This document shows positions 45,801-54,181 of a stretch of 64,000 nt of DNA, piece after piece; the first letter of the stretch is position 1; each line of letters opens with the position of its first letter. The notes below the pieces were generated by a model. The model saw only the letters and a program-made list of their open reading frames with translations, ran no database searches and was not told the DNA's origin. A program made the position numbers and the translations under genes. The stretch comes from Reinekea sp. G2M2-21 (GTDB lineage Bacteria; Pseudomonadota; Gammaproteobacteria; Pseudomonadales; Natronospirillaceae). The stretch spans positions 1,178,001-1,242,000 of the forward strand of contig NZ_JADPQG010000001.1 of the NCBI RefSeq assembly GCF_015687175.1, written 5' to 3'.

Positions 45801-47691
45801 GGCCGGAGACGTCTTTGGTAATGGTTTATTACGTTCTGAGACCGTCCGGCTACTGGGCGCATTCAACCACATGCACATTTTTGTCGATCCAAATCCAGAT
45901 GCTGCAGCCAGTTTTAAAGAACGGCAACGCATGTTTGCGCTACCAAGATCGTCCTGGGAAGACTACGACAGTAAGTTAATTTCTAAAGGTGGTGGTATTT
46001 TCAGTCGTAGTGCAAAGTCGATCACCATATCGGCTGAAATGAAAAAGGCTTTTGATATTAAGGAAAGTAAACTGTCGCCCACCGAGTTAATCACCGCGAT
46101 GCTGAAAGCCCCGGTAGATCTGCTCTGGAATGGCGGTATTGGTACCTACGTAAAAGCGACCAGTGAATCGCACGCGGACGTCGGTGACAAAGCCAATGAC
46201 GCATTGCGCGTCAACGGAAAAGAACTGCGCTGTAAAGTGATCGGGGAAGGCGGCAACCTTGGGTTTACTCAGTTGGGTCGTATTGAATTTAACCTCAAGG
46301 GTGGACGTTGTTTCACCGACTTCATCGACAATGCCGGAGGCGTCGATTGTTCCGACCATGAAGTCAATATGAAAATCCTGCTCGACGATATGGTCGCAAA
46401 TGGTGACATGACCGTTAAGCAGCGCAATTCAACGCTTGAAAAACTAACAGAAGATGTATCGAGTTTGGTTTTGCGCAATAACTATCGGCAAACACAGGCA
46501 TTGGGCATCGCTTACACCGAATCTCGGCAGCGCGTTGAAGAATACCGCCGGTTAATTAATGCGATGGAAGCCAGCGGTAAGCTAAACCGGGAGCTGGAGT
46601 TCATGCCTTCGGACGACTTGATTTCAGAACGTAAGGCGAATGGCTTTGGTTTGTCCCGTCCAGAATTGGCGGTATTGATTTCCTACGTGAAGGGCGATTT
46701 AAAAGAAATGCTGGCGAAGGAGGAGTTGGCAAGTGATACCTTTGTCAGTCAGATCGTAACCACAGAGTTTCCCGCAGCTATGCGAAAAGACTTCGGTAAG
46801 TTAATGACCGAGCATCGCTTGCACAAAGAAATTGTGGCGACCCAAGTAGCCAATGACATGATTAATTACATGGGCATTACTTTCTACAATCGCTTGCATG
46901 AAAGTACCGGTGCGTCCGCGATTGAAGTTGCCAAGGCCTATGTCGCATCACGGGAAATCTTCGGTTTGCATGAAATTTGGGATGACATTGAAGCGCTAGA
47001 CTATCAGATACCCGCTGAGCTTCAGTCCAGTATGATGCAACGCACGTCCCGTATGGTGCGCCGAAGCAGCCGTTGGTTGGTGAAAAATTACCGTGCGGGC
47101 ATCGACATTGAACAAGTGGTCGATCTGTTCCGAGGACCGCTACAGACATTGAGCGATAAACTGGAAGAAACGTTGCCGGAAGCCCCTAAAAAAGATTGGT
47201 TGCAAGACGCGCAGACAATGATTGACGCAGGCGTGCCAGAAGCGCTGGCCAGAAAAGTTGCAGCTGCGGATATGCTTTATACCTCTTTGGGTGTGATAGC
47301 CGTATCACAGCTGCTAAAACGGGATGTACTGGATGTGGCCCATGGTTATTTCCGAATCGGTGAATCATTGGGACTGGAACTTTTCGCCCGACAAGTGAAT
47401 TCAGCATCTGTTAACTCCCATTGGCAGGCAATGGCGCGGGAGTCTTATCGAGACGACCTGGAATGGCAACAGCGGCGCATTACGCAAGGGCTTTTTGCAC
47501 AAATGGACAAGGGTGATCAGCTCGACGAAACCGTTGACACCTGGTTAGCCGACAATAAGGTTCTAGTCGACCGCTGGTTGCGTATGATGAATGAAATCAG
47601 GGCAGTGAATGAGCCTGAATTCAGCATGTACAGTGTGGCAATCCGGGAGCTCCTGGACCTGTCGCAAGCGACGATGCCTGAGCTTTCCTAA
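42871..47691 (+). CDS. gdhB: Large NAD-specific glutamate dehydrogenase
   Basis: A 1606-residue enzyme of the 180-kDa bacterial NAD-GDH family, oxidising glutamate to 2-oxoglutarate and ammonia. The N-terminal half holds ACT-like regulatory regions. The catalytic core carries GGSVARGGLRWSDRNEDFRT and VPVGAKGGFV with the substrate lysines, VAADKGTATFSD, GIGDMAGDVFGNGLL and VIGEGGNLGFTQLGR for NAD. The C-terminal 400 residues are the usual helical extension. Length and motifs are complete; in Pseudomonas gdhB also precedes a DUF2835 gene and pyrD. Confidence 0.97.
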   Translation: MSTVLMTNQDELMEALYQRLLVHFPENHHANLNYFIRELFKHASMRDLMQYEMTDLAGMVVTLWRNIQVKSKRKASIEVINPNVEEHEWQSQHTIVSILQDEIPFVIDSARLALNKLNINIHAIFYGTFGVERTKKGEFRGFSDDGDKELLLCIEMDRTSVAEQRDEVERELQNVLNDVVYVVDDFPAMIERTTEVIKDLHEKPYPFKKAELDEAKVFMEWIANNHFSFLAYDEYTIADGVVTQVPGTELGLFKKNKSRRDERIDDMTEERRSHVFKQELLIFTKSGRRSSVHRAAYSDYIIVKHFNDKGEVIGGRRFMGLYTSAVYNETPKNIPVVRKKIERVLKTSGYYPGTHAHKELSAILYNFPRDELIQSNVKTLLRVTNEVLSIQERKQIRLFLRKDAYGKFLNAVVYMPRDVFNTQVRIKVHDLLAESFNVEGSDFTTFFSESVLARTRFVFKLSEPLDVVPPVEGLENRIVQIARRWTDELQQALVESFGEEKGIRLYQPYEHAFPSSYMEEYSARVAVADIQRIESLQKNADENLTLSFFRSMEPTGSVLKLKIFNKGDALLLSDLIPVLENLGLKVIDEFPYEIIHPQQGCTWIYDFNLLFEPNPEIDPAKYRDEFSKAFLNIWKGRAENDSYNQLVLQAKLTWREVAMLRGYAKYMKQTRFGLSLEYIAETLIRYTKLTDHLSELFSARFNPEKQKGVHLVEHWVEQIEAQLDDVNNINEDRIIRRYMELIMATLRTNFYQENEKGLRKEYISFKLDPSKISNIPLPKPKYEIFVYSPRIEGVHLRGGSVARGGLRWSDRNEDFRTEVLGLVKAQQVKNAVIVPVGAKGGFVAKQLPPPTNRDAFFAEGIECYKTFIRGLLDVTDNLVDNKVVPPAKVVRYDNDDPYLVVAADKGTATFSDIANEVANDYNFWLGDAFASGGSFGYDHKKMGITARGAWVSVQRHFRELGINVQSDPISVIGIGDMAGDVFGNGLLRSETVRLLGAFNHMHIFVDPNPDAAASFKERQRMFALPRSSWEDYDSKLISKGGGIFSRSAKSITISAEMKKAFDIKESKLSPTELITAMLKAPVDLLWNGGIGTYVKATSESHADVGDKANDALRVNGKELRCKVIGEGGNLGFTQLGRIEFNLKGGRCFTDFIDNAGGVDCSDHEVNMKILLDDMVANGDMTVKQRNSTLEKLTEDVSSLVLRNNYRQTQALGIAYTESRQRVEEYRRLINAMEASGKLNRELEFMPSDDLISERKANGFGLSRPELAVLISYVKGDLKEMLAKEELASDTFVSQIVTTEFPAAMRKDFGKLMTEHRLHKEIVATQVANDMINYMGITFYNRLHESTGASAIEVAKAYVASREIFGLHEIWDDIEALDYQIPAELQSSMMQRTSRMVRRSSRWLVKNYRAGIDIEQVVDLFRGPLQTLSDKLEETLPEAPKKDWLQDAQTMIDAGVPEALARKVAAADMLYTSLGVIAVSQLLKRDVLDVAHGYFRIGESLGLELFARQVNSASVNSHWQAMARESYRDDLEWQQRRITQGLFAQMDKGDQLDETVDTWLADNKVLVDRWLRMMNEIRAVNEPEFSMYSVAIRELLDLSQATMPELS

Positions 47692-47712
47692 GCCCCTAAA
47701 ACAGGTGGTCGG

Positions 47713-48003
47713 GTGACCGACGACCTGTTACATTTGCCGGAAATTACCCTTGATTTTCGGCAAATGGCTTCCAACGCACAATCCAAAACCATCATAGTTG
47801 ACCTACATATTCCAACTGAAGAGTATCTGCGTCATTACCAAGGGCAGGTTAGTCAGGTGAGCGCGATCGCGCATGATGGGCGGCGTGTTCGCTTTCCCAG
47901 CCGGATTTTGCAACCTTTTGTCACCCATGAAGGCATACATGGCTCATTTGCCATTCACTTTGATGAATACCATAAGTTTGTGGGTATCGATAAAATCCGT
48001 TGA
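47713..48003 (+). CDS. DUF2835 family protein
   Basis: A 96-residue protein whose C-terminal 75 residues are DUF2835: IIVDLHIPTEEYLRHYQGQV, DGRRVRFPSRILQPFVTHEG and a final FDEYHKFVGIDKI. The function is unknown. Its position between NAD-GDH and pyrD is conserved in Pseudomonas. The start is uncertain: GTG 47713 has AGGTGG upstream, while ATG 47764 gives 79 residues, nearer the usual size, but lacks a ribosome binding site. Confidence 0.85.
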   Translation: MTDDLLHLPEITLDFRQMASNAQSKTIIVDLHIPTEEYLRHYQGQVSQVSAIAHDGRRVRFPSRILQPFVTHEGIHGSFAIHFDEYHKFVGIDKIR

Positions 48004-48070
48004 TCTAACTTCTACTAATGTCAAAGCGATTCCGTATAATCTCGCTGCACCAGACGCTAGGGAGCGCAGA

Positions 48071-49084
48071 ATGTACCAATTTTTCAAAAAAATTCTTTTT
48101 ATGTTGTCTGCCGAAACCGCACATGAGCTCACTATTGATGCGTTCGCTGCAGTGACGAATCTTAGCCTTTCCGGCGCAATTCCAGGCCCGAAAAAGCAAA
48201 AACCGGTAACCGTGTTTGGCATTGAGTTTCCCAACGCGGTCGGCCTGGCAGCTGGATTAGACAAGAACGGAGACGCTATCGATGCCTTGGGCGCCTTTGG
48301 TTTTGGGTTTGTTGAAGTCGGTACCGTAACGCCGAAGCCTCAACCGGGTAATCCGCAACCTCGGTTGTTCCGGATTCCAGAGAAAGAAGCCATCATTAAC
48401 CGGATGGGGTTTAATAACAAAGGTGTCGACTATCTGGTGGAACGAGTGAAGAAAAGCAATTACTCCGGCGTCATCGGGATAAACATCGGAAAAAATAAAG
48501 ACACCCCGGAAGAAGAGGCCGTAAATGACTACCTGATATGTCTTGAAAAAGTATATCCCGTGGCTGATTACATTGCGGTTAATCTTTCTTCACCCAATAC
48601 GCCTGGACTGCGGAATCTACAATTTGGTGAAAATTTGGCCAAGCTGATTTCAGCGTTGCAAGCTCGACAACAAGAACTCGACGAATCTCATAAGCACACC
48701 CCAATCTTGATCAAGATAGCGCCGGATTTGACTGATGAAGAGGTTAAATCGTTGGCTGCAACCTTTAATGAGCTAAAGGTTGAAGGGGTGATCGCCACCA
48801 ATACAACCGTCAGCCGGGACGCCGTAGAAGGTTGTGTTCACGCAGAAGAAACCGGCGGGTTGTCTGGTTCTCCGGTCCGGGATCAGTCGAATCACGTATT
48901 GAAACTCTTCCGTGAGCAGCTGGACGACAGTATTCCGTTAATTGGTGTTGGCGGGGTTATGTCTGAACACGATGCTGAAGAGAAGCTTAAAATGGGTGCC
49001 GACCTGGTTCAGGTTTATACCGGCTTTATATATCAAGGGCCGGGGCTGATTAAAAAAGCTGTTGAGCGTTTGGCGCGATTGTAA
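48071..49084 (+). CDS. pyrD: Dihydroorotate dehydrogenase (quinone), class 2
   Basis: A 337-residue membrane-associated FMN enzyme of pyrimidine synthesis, passing electrons to ubiquinone. The N-terminal amphipathic helix (MYQFFKKILFMLSAETAHEL) is the class 2 quinone-site element. VGLAAGLDKNGD, VTPKPQPGNPQPRLFR, GINIGKNKDT, NLSSPNTPGLR (catalytic Ser region) and LIGVGGV follow. ATG 48071 is chosen because GGAG lies six bases upstream and matches the family start; the frame is open much further. Confidence 0.97.
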   Translation: MYQFFKKILFMLSAETAHELTIDAFAAVTNLSLSGAIPGPKKQKPVTVFGIEFPNAVGLAAGLDKNGDAIDALGAFGFGFVEVGTVTPKPQPGNPQPRLFRIPEKEAIINRMGFNNKGVDYLVERVKKSNYSGVIGINIGKNKDTPEEEAVNDYLICLEKVYPVADYIAVNLSSPNTPGLRNLQFGENLAKLISALQARQQELDESHKHTPILIKIAPDLTDEEVKSLAATFNELKVEGVIATNTTVSRDAVEGCVHAEETGGLSGSPVRDQSNHVLKLFREQLDDSIPLIGVGGVMSEHDAEEKLKMGADLVQVYTGFIYQGPGLIKKAVERLARL

Positions 49085-49107
49085 GCCGTTTTTTCAAAAC
49101 CGCAGAT

Positions 49108-49139
49108 GCTACAAAGCCGGCAAGTGCCGGCTTTGTAGC
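49108..49139. terminator. Bidirectional terminator between pyrD and rmf
   Basis: GCTACAAAGCCGGC, loop AAGT, GCCGGCTTTGTAGC is a 14-bp perfect hairpin located between the convergent genes. Confidence 0.85.
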
Positions 49140-49160
49140 TTATGAATTCGTTCGGTGAAT

Positions 49161-49376
49161 TTAGTGATGAATGACGACTTCGTTGACTCGATGAATACCA
49201 CTTACCCCGGTATAGCCGTCCCAATGGTCGCTGCGTCCTTCACGCCAGCCGTTAATCCATTGTTGATGTTCTGGTCCTGCTTCTTTTGGGCATTGATCTT
49301 TGGATTTTCCTTCTACGCCTGCCATGTAGCCCTTTTGAAATGCTCTTTCCATTTTGTCTCTTTTTTGTCTTTTCAT
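49161..49376 (-). CDS. rmf: Ribosome modulation factor
   Basis: A 71-residue basic protein of the RMF family: MKRQKRDKMERAFQKGYMAG, then CPKEAGPEHQQWINGWREGR. RMF dimerises 70S ribosomes into inactive 100S particles in stationary phase. The C-terminal tail is about 15 residues longer than in E. coli (55 residues). It lies between pyrD and rlmKL as in Pseudomonas. Confidence 0.95.
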   Translation of the reverse strand: MKRQKRDKMERAFQKGYMAGVEGKSKDQCPKEAGPEHQQWINGWREGRSDHWDGYTGVSGIHRVNEVVIHH

Positions 49377-49458
49377 ACGCGTTCCTCGTATTTAGGTCTT
49401 GCCAGAGAGCAGAACGGATCTTTTCATCCGTTCCAAGTAAAAGCGAAAGATGTGCTAC

Positions 49459-49470
49459 TGTTGTAACTAA
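49459..49470 (+). promoter_or_regulatory. Ter-core-like sequence
   Basis: TGTTGTAACTAA equals the last 12 bases of the E. coli Ter consensus AGNATGTTGTAACTAA. The bases upstream differ (CTAC instead of AGNA) and the G6 whose partner cytosine forms the E. coli lock is T here. It lies in the rmf-rlmKL spacer. A Tus-family gene is present at 4705-5562, which is why this match deserves listing. Confidence 0.4.
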
Positions 49471-49661
49471 TTGCAGACGGTGGTGTCGATGAACTTTATA
49501 ATCTAACCATCATTTTTCTTATGAACCAACAGAATATGTAAAGAGCCACAGTTGGCATGCCCATGAGACAGGGCTTTCCTCAAGAGTCTCGAACGGCGGT
49601 AAATTTACTTATTATAGTTTGTTACCGTTTAATGAATTTTTAATAGAGAATCTGTCTAAAA

Positions 49662-51797
49662 ATGTCTTCTACGCAAACCTATCGTTTTTGGGTAACTTGC
49701 CCTCAGGGTGTTCATGGCCTTCTCAAGCAGGAAATTGAGCAAATCACCGGCATAACGGCGGGCGATTGGCACAAGGGTGTCGTATTCGAAGGCCCACTGG
49801 TTGACGGTTATCGTGTGTGTTTGTGGAGTCGACTGGCGAATCGCATTTATCTCGCCCTGCATGAAGTGGAAGAAGTCTCATATTCAGCGCTCGAAGCCAT
49901 GGTGAAGCGTGTTGAATGGGATCAACATCTTCGGCCTAGTGGCACACTGAAAGTAACCTTTACCGGGCATCTGCCTGAAATCCGAGACACCCGATTTGGT
50001 GCTCAAAAGGTAAAGGACTGGGTTGTCGATCAGTTCCGTGACAAACATGGTATGCGGCCCAGTGTCGACAAATCTGCCGATCTGACTATTTTTGCGCAGG
50101 TGGCAAAAAAGAAGATGTTTCTTGGTATTGAGTTGACGGGTGAGTCACTGCATAAGCGCGGATACCGACAATCTACGGGTCCGGCACCCATTAAAGAAAA
50201 TCTGGCTGCGGCATTGTTACTGGCAAATGACTGGCCGGCCAAAGCGAGACGCGGAGAGGCCTTTTTAGATTTGATGTGTGGCTCCGGCACAATTGTAGTC
50301 GAAGCCGCTATGATCGCTGCTGACTACGCCCCGGGCCTTGGCCGAGGCAAATTTGGTTTTGAGCGATGGTTACAGCACTCCGTAAATGATTGGCGGTTGT
50401 TACAGGAAGATGCCCGCAACCGGCGAACCGTTGGAATTGAATCGATGCCGCCGGTTTTGGGTTACGATGCTGACGGCGGAGTTATTGCTTCGGCTAATGA
50501 AACTTTGCAGAAACTGGGATTGGAAAAGCAGGCCCGTTGTTATCATAAAAGTCTGGATGAATGGACATTACCTACCCATTGGGAATTAAAGCCAGGTCTG
50601 TGGTTGTCGAACCCACCATACGGGGAGCGATTAGGTGACAAACCAACCCTTATGCGGACTTACCGTAAGATTGGTGACATCGCACGTGAGCAGTTAGCGG
50701 GCTGGGACCTGGCCATGTTGACATCCGACGATATTCTTGCGCGGGAAATCGGTCTTAAACCAAAACAGAAGCGCACATTTTTTAACGGCCCTTTGGAAAC
50801 CGTGCTCTACAATTTCAGCGCAGAAGGGGACCGACTTGCTGAAGGGCAGGCGGTCAATGAACAAATCACAGCATTTAAAAATCGGATAGAAAAAAACCTG
50901 AAACAATTGAAAAAGTGGCGCAATAAAGACGGTATTGAAGCCTTTCGTGTTTATGATGCGGATATACCGGAATACGCGATAGCCGTTGATCAATACGCCG
51001 ATTGGCTCCATGTTCAGGAGTATGCACCGCCAAAGTCGGTGCCTGAGCAAAAAGCGCAACAGCGTTTATTTCACGCCATAGACGCGCTTTCTGAATTGTT
51101 CGATATTCCGGTAAAGCGAATTGCTGTAAAACGTCGAGAACGGCAGAAAGGCAGTAATCAATATGAAAAAAACGCTGCCACAAACCAGTCATTTATCGTG
51201 CATGAATATGGCGTCAAGCTGAAAGTAAACCTGTTGGATTATCTCGATACAGGGTTGTTTTTGGATCACCGAAGTTCCCGACACTGGGTGCAGAAAAATG
51301 CTGCCGGAAAAAGGGTGCTGAATCTGTTTTGCTATACCGGCAGTTTTACCTCACATGCATTCGTGGGTGGCGCAAAAAAAACGGTCAGTGTGGATTTGTC
51401 GAAAACCTATTTAAACTGGGCCAAAGATAACCTGGAGCTTAACGGTGGCAAAGAGGGACCCAACCATCAATTTATTCACGCAGACTGTTTGAAATGGTTA
51501 GCAGATTGTCGCGATTCGTTTGACCTGATTGTGATGGATCCACCTACGTTCAGTAACTCGGCACGAATGAGCGAGACACTGGACGTTCAACGCGATCATG
51601 AAATGCTGATTACCAATGCGATGAAGTCATTGAGTGCATCAGGGGTTTTGTTGTTTTCAAACAACTACCGAAAGTTTTTTATGGATGAAAAGATATACGA
51701 GCTGTTTGACGTGAAAGATGTTTCAAATTTGTCGATCGGTCCGGACTATAAACGTAAAAAGCCCCATCGCTGCTTTGAAATCCGTTTTAAAGGGTAA
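49662..51797 (+). CDS. rlmL: Fused 23S rRNA methyltransferase RlmKL
   Basis: A 711-residue bifunctional enzyme. An N-terminal THUMP domain (about 45-155) is followed by the RlmL module making m2G2445 (motifs FLDLMCGSGTIVVEA and LSNPPYGERLGD) and the C-terminal RlmK module making m7G2069 (NLFCYTGSFTSHAF and IVMDPPTFSNS). Length and order are typical of the fusion in gammaproteobacteria. The 3' end overlaps the next minus-strand gene by 11 bases. Confidence 0.96.
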   Translation: MSSTQTYRFWVTCPQGVHGLLKQEIEQITGITAGDWHKGVVFEGPLVDGYRVCLWSRLANRIYLALHEVEEVSYSALEAMVKRVEWDQHLRPSGTLKVTFTGHLPEIRDTRFGAQKVKDWVVDQFRDKHGMRPSVDKSADLTIFAQVAKKKMFLGIELTGESLHKRGYRQSTGPAPIKENLAAALLLANDWPAKARRGEAFLDLMCGSGTIVVEAAMIAADYAPGLGRGKFGFERWLQHSVNDWRLLQEDARNRRTVGIESMPPVLGYDADGGVIASANETLQKLGLEKQARCYHKSLDEWTLPTHWELKPGLWLSNPPYGERLGDKPTLMRTYRKIGDIAREQLAGWDLAMLTSDDILAREIGLKPKQKRTFFNGPLETVLYNFSAEGDRLAEGQAVNEQITAFKNRIEKNLKQLKKWRNKDGIEAFRVYDADIPEYAIAVDQYADWLHVQEYAPPKSVPEQKAQQRLFHAIDALSELFDIPVKRIAVKRRERQKGSNQYEKNAATNQSFIVHEYGVKLKVNLLDYLDTGLFLDHRSSRHWVQKNAAGKRVLNLFCYTGSFTSHAFVGGAKKTVSVDLSKTYLNWAKDNLELNGGKEGPNHQFIHADCLKWLADCRDSFDLIVMDPPTFSNSARMSETLDVQRDHEMLITNAMKSLSASGVLLFSNNYRKFFMDEKIYELFDVKDVSNLSIGPDYKRKKPHRCFEIRFKG

Positions 51798-52596
51798 TGG
51801 GTTTATTGGGTGATAAGGATTGCGTCGCCGTTTTAAGTCGATGCCGATTGTGTTTGAACGCGGCGGCTTCCCGTTGCCAATGATCGAGGTGACCCTCTGC
51901 TTCGAGCCGATCTGCAGCGCTTTGACCGAGGCGGCTGATCATGTCGTCTTTGTTGCCCATGATGAACAGTACCTCCTCAATAGCGTCTAACAGCCTCGGA
52001 TCAATCTCGCATTGATACGTGGCTGCAAACAATTTAAAGCGGTGGTGTTGGTTAACGATGTCTTGTTCAGTGAATGCCACTAAGTCATTTGCTGCGAAGG
52101 ATAAGGGGACTGTCCAGTAAGCGGCGTATGCGATATCCGTTATTTTCAACCCCGGTCCACAGAGTTCGAAATCAATAACAGCCACGGGTGACTGGCCGCG
52201 GAAAATAAAATTGTACGGTGCGAAATCATGATGGCAAATTACCTCATGATGCTGCGGGTCTGCGTCGATCACAGCCCAATGTTGGTCGGTTAGGGTATAG
52301 CCCTCGGCGGCATCATGGAATCGTTTCAACAGTAATGCCGTGTCTATTAATGGTTGATCCTCCGTCCAGAAATGTTTTGGAATCTCACTACTGCCTTCGA
52401 TATACGTCAATATTTCCCGACCCTGCTCATCGAAACCCAGAAATTCAGGGCACGCATTAAACCCTTTTTGGCGCAAATGGCGCATGAATTCTTGTATTGA
52501 ATGGCTGTGCTTAGATGCGGCTCGTCGCACCGTATTGCCCTTGCGTACAACCTCAGTATTGGTATTGCCGCCCGTCATTTCTGTTTCGCTTTGCAA
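51787..52596 (-). CDS. APH/choline-kinase-like phosphotransferase
   Basis: A 269-residue protein with the aminoglycoside-phosphotransferase/choline-kinase fold. The catalytic loop is ICHHDFAPYNFIF (H-x-D...N) and the metal-binding loop VIDFELCGPGLKITDIAY. N-terminal ATP-site residues are less distinct (VRKGNTVRRAAS). Such genes phosphorylate small metabolites and are not automatically resistance genes; substrate is unknown. It ends four bases before rlmG and probably shares its transcript. Confidence 0.85.
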   Translation of the reverse strand: MQSETEMTGGNTNTEVVRKGNTVRRAASKHSHSIQEFMRHLRQKGFNACPEFLGFDEQGREILTYIEGSSEIPKHFWTEDQPLIDTALLLKRFHDAAEGYTLTDQHWAVIDADPQHHEVICHHDFAPYNFIFRGQSPVAVIDFELCGPGLKITDIAYAAYWTVPLSFAANDLVAFTEQDIVNQHHRFKLFAATYQCEIDPRLLDAIEEVLFIMGNKDDMISRLGQSAADRLEAEGHLDHWQREAAAFKHNRHRLKTATQSLSPNKPITL

Positions 52597-52600
52597 GTAT

Positions 52601-53683
52601 TTAGCCCTTCTTACAGCAAATTACATTGAATTTTGGGTGTGACGATTTTATCTGCGTCGTGCGAAAGTATTTACGCAACGCCTCATGATAGGGCAAATGG
52701 CGATTCGCGACGATCCACAACTCTCCTTCGTTGGTTAATGCGTTGTGTGCGTCTGCAAACATTTTTTTTGCGATGCTATCGGTGACCGTGTTTTCTTGAT
52801 GAAAAGGAGGGTTGCAAAGAATGAGGTCAAAGTTACAGTCTGGCACCGAATTCAGACTGTTCGAATGAACGAGTTTAAACTCATTGCTAAGTTTTGAATT
52901 CTTGAAATTGATTTCAGCGGATTGCAGTGCCTGATGGTTTTCGTCGACCAATGAGAGATGTGCATGTGGATGCTGCTGAGCGTAGATCAATGACAGTACC
53001 CCATTGCCACAGCCCAAATCCAATACATTGTGTGCATCGGGTAGCAGTCCAAAATGCTCGATAAACACTAACGCCCCTTGATCCACGGTTTTTTCGGCAT
53101 AACACCCAGGTAGGTTGGCCAGGCCACAAGGGAGTCGATCGAAAGATTGGAAATGTGTTTTCGATTTAATGGTCCGAGTGGGATTCCAGAGCTCAATGAC
53201 TCGGGCTTTTTTTTCTGCGCGACCAGGATTCGAGTCTTTGAAGAGCGTGTTCATTACGGCAATGTGACCCGCACTGATGTGTTTTACCATGCCCAAAGCG
53301 TATACGCGTGCGTTGTCTGGCATGTGCTGTATGGCTTGTTCGAGTTGCCAGGCGAACAGGTTAGTAGATTTGGGTATTTGAATCACAATCGTCTGGTATT
53401 TGTTAATTTCTTGAACCAGTCCATTGAGAATAACGGGTTCCGGAATATTGTTGAGTTCGCAGTTCATCCGCAGAGCTTCTGCGGACATCGTCGAGTAATG
53501 CCACCAGTTCACTGACTTTTCTGCCAAAGCAATAGCCAGCGCGCCAAAGTGGTCGTTTATCAATAACAGGTTGCCGAGCGGCAATGTTGAATGGTGCCGT
53601 TTTAAGAACAACTCGTCTGCTGCATTCCATGCCTGCAATGATGCGTCTTGTGGAATACGGTTGAGTCGGTAAGATGAAAGCAC
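52601..53683 (-). CDS. rlmG: 23S rRNA (guanine-N2-)-methyltransferase RlmG
   Basis: A 360-residue enzyme making m2G1835 in 23S rRNA. It has two Rossmann-like halves: a degenerate N-terminal domain (LGNLLLINDHFGALA) and the active C-terminal one with motif I NVLDLGCGNGVLSLI and motif IV LILCNPPFHQ. RsmC is similar in layout; the overall sequence (KKMFADAHNALTNEGELWIV) fits RlmG better. It is divergent from the yjbQ-like gene. Confidence 0.9.
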   Translation of the reverse strand: MLSSYRLNRIPQDASLQAWNAADELFLKRHHSTLPLGNLLLINDHFGALAIALAEKSVNWWHYSTMSAEALRMNCELNNIPEPVILNGLVQEINKYQTIVIQIPKSTNLFAWQLEQAIQHMPDNARVYALGMVKHISAGHIAVMNTLFKDSNPGRAEKKARVIELWNPTRTIKSKTHFQSFDRLPCGLANLPGCYAEKTVDQGALVFIEHFGLLPDAHNVLDLGCGNGVLSLIYAQQHPHAHLSLVDENHQALQSAEINFKNSKLSNEFKLVHSNSLNSVPDCNFDLILCNPPFHQENTVTDSIAKKMFADAHNALTNEGELWIVANRHLPYHEALRKYFRTTQIKSSHPKFNVICCKKG

Positions 53684-53708
53684 GTAAATTTCCTGGGTCG
53701 TTCATGTG

Positions 53709-54131
53709 ATGGTGTTGAATAAGATTATCAGTTTGCCAGCATATCGTCGTGGTTTTCACCTCGTCACCGATGAAATTCTCCAGCAGATACCAGAAATCAG
53801 GACAGTAAAGTCTGGGTTGTTGGTTTTAACACTGCAACACACTTCAGCTTCGTTAAGTTTAAACGAGAATGCCGACCCGACAGTGAGAGACGATCTTGAA
53901 TCTGTATTTAATCGGTTGGTTCCAGAAAGTCATCCCGACTACCGGCATACCTTCGAGGGACCGGATGATCTTCCGGCTCATATTAAAAGTGCACTTCTGG
54001 GCACCAATTTAAGCCTATCCGTTCAACACGGTGAGCCCTTGTTGGGGACGTGGCAGGGGATTGTACTCGGAGAGCACCGCAACCACGGGGGTTCCAGGAA
54101 CATTGCGGTAACACTCATCGGTGATCGCTAA
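53709..54131 (+). CDS. yjbQ: YjbQ family (UPF0047) secondary thiamine-phosphate synthase
   Basis: A 140-residue member of the YjbQ/UPF0047 family. Hallmarks are [20 protein letters not shown], the acidic RRDLE-like [10 protein letters not shown], and [16 protein letters not shown] with the C-terminal [12 protein letters not shown]. coli YjbQ has weak thiamine-phosphate synthase activity; its physiological role is uncertain. A GTG at 53706 lies directly before the chosen ATG. Confidence 0.9.
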   Translation: MVLNKIISLPAYRRGFHLVTDEILQQIPEIRTVKSGLLVLTLQHTSASLSLNENADPTVRDDLESVFNRLVPESHPDYRHTFEGPDDLPAHIKSALLGTNLSLSVQHGEPLLGTWQGIVLGEHRNHGGSRNIAVTLIGDR

Positions 54132-54181
54132 GCATACGCGCTTGGCGAAAACACCAACTTATTGTCAGTTGAGATTGGTCG

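Noticed and set aside
53147-53515. Plus-strand 122-codon ORF inside rlmG
   Set aside because: It is antisense to a clearly conserved methyltransferase and has no ribosome binding site or recognisable domain.
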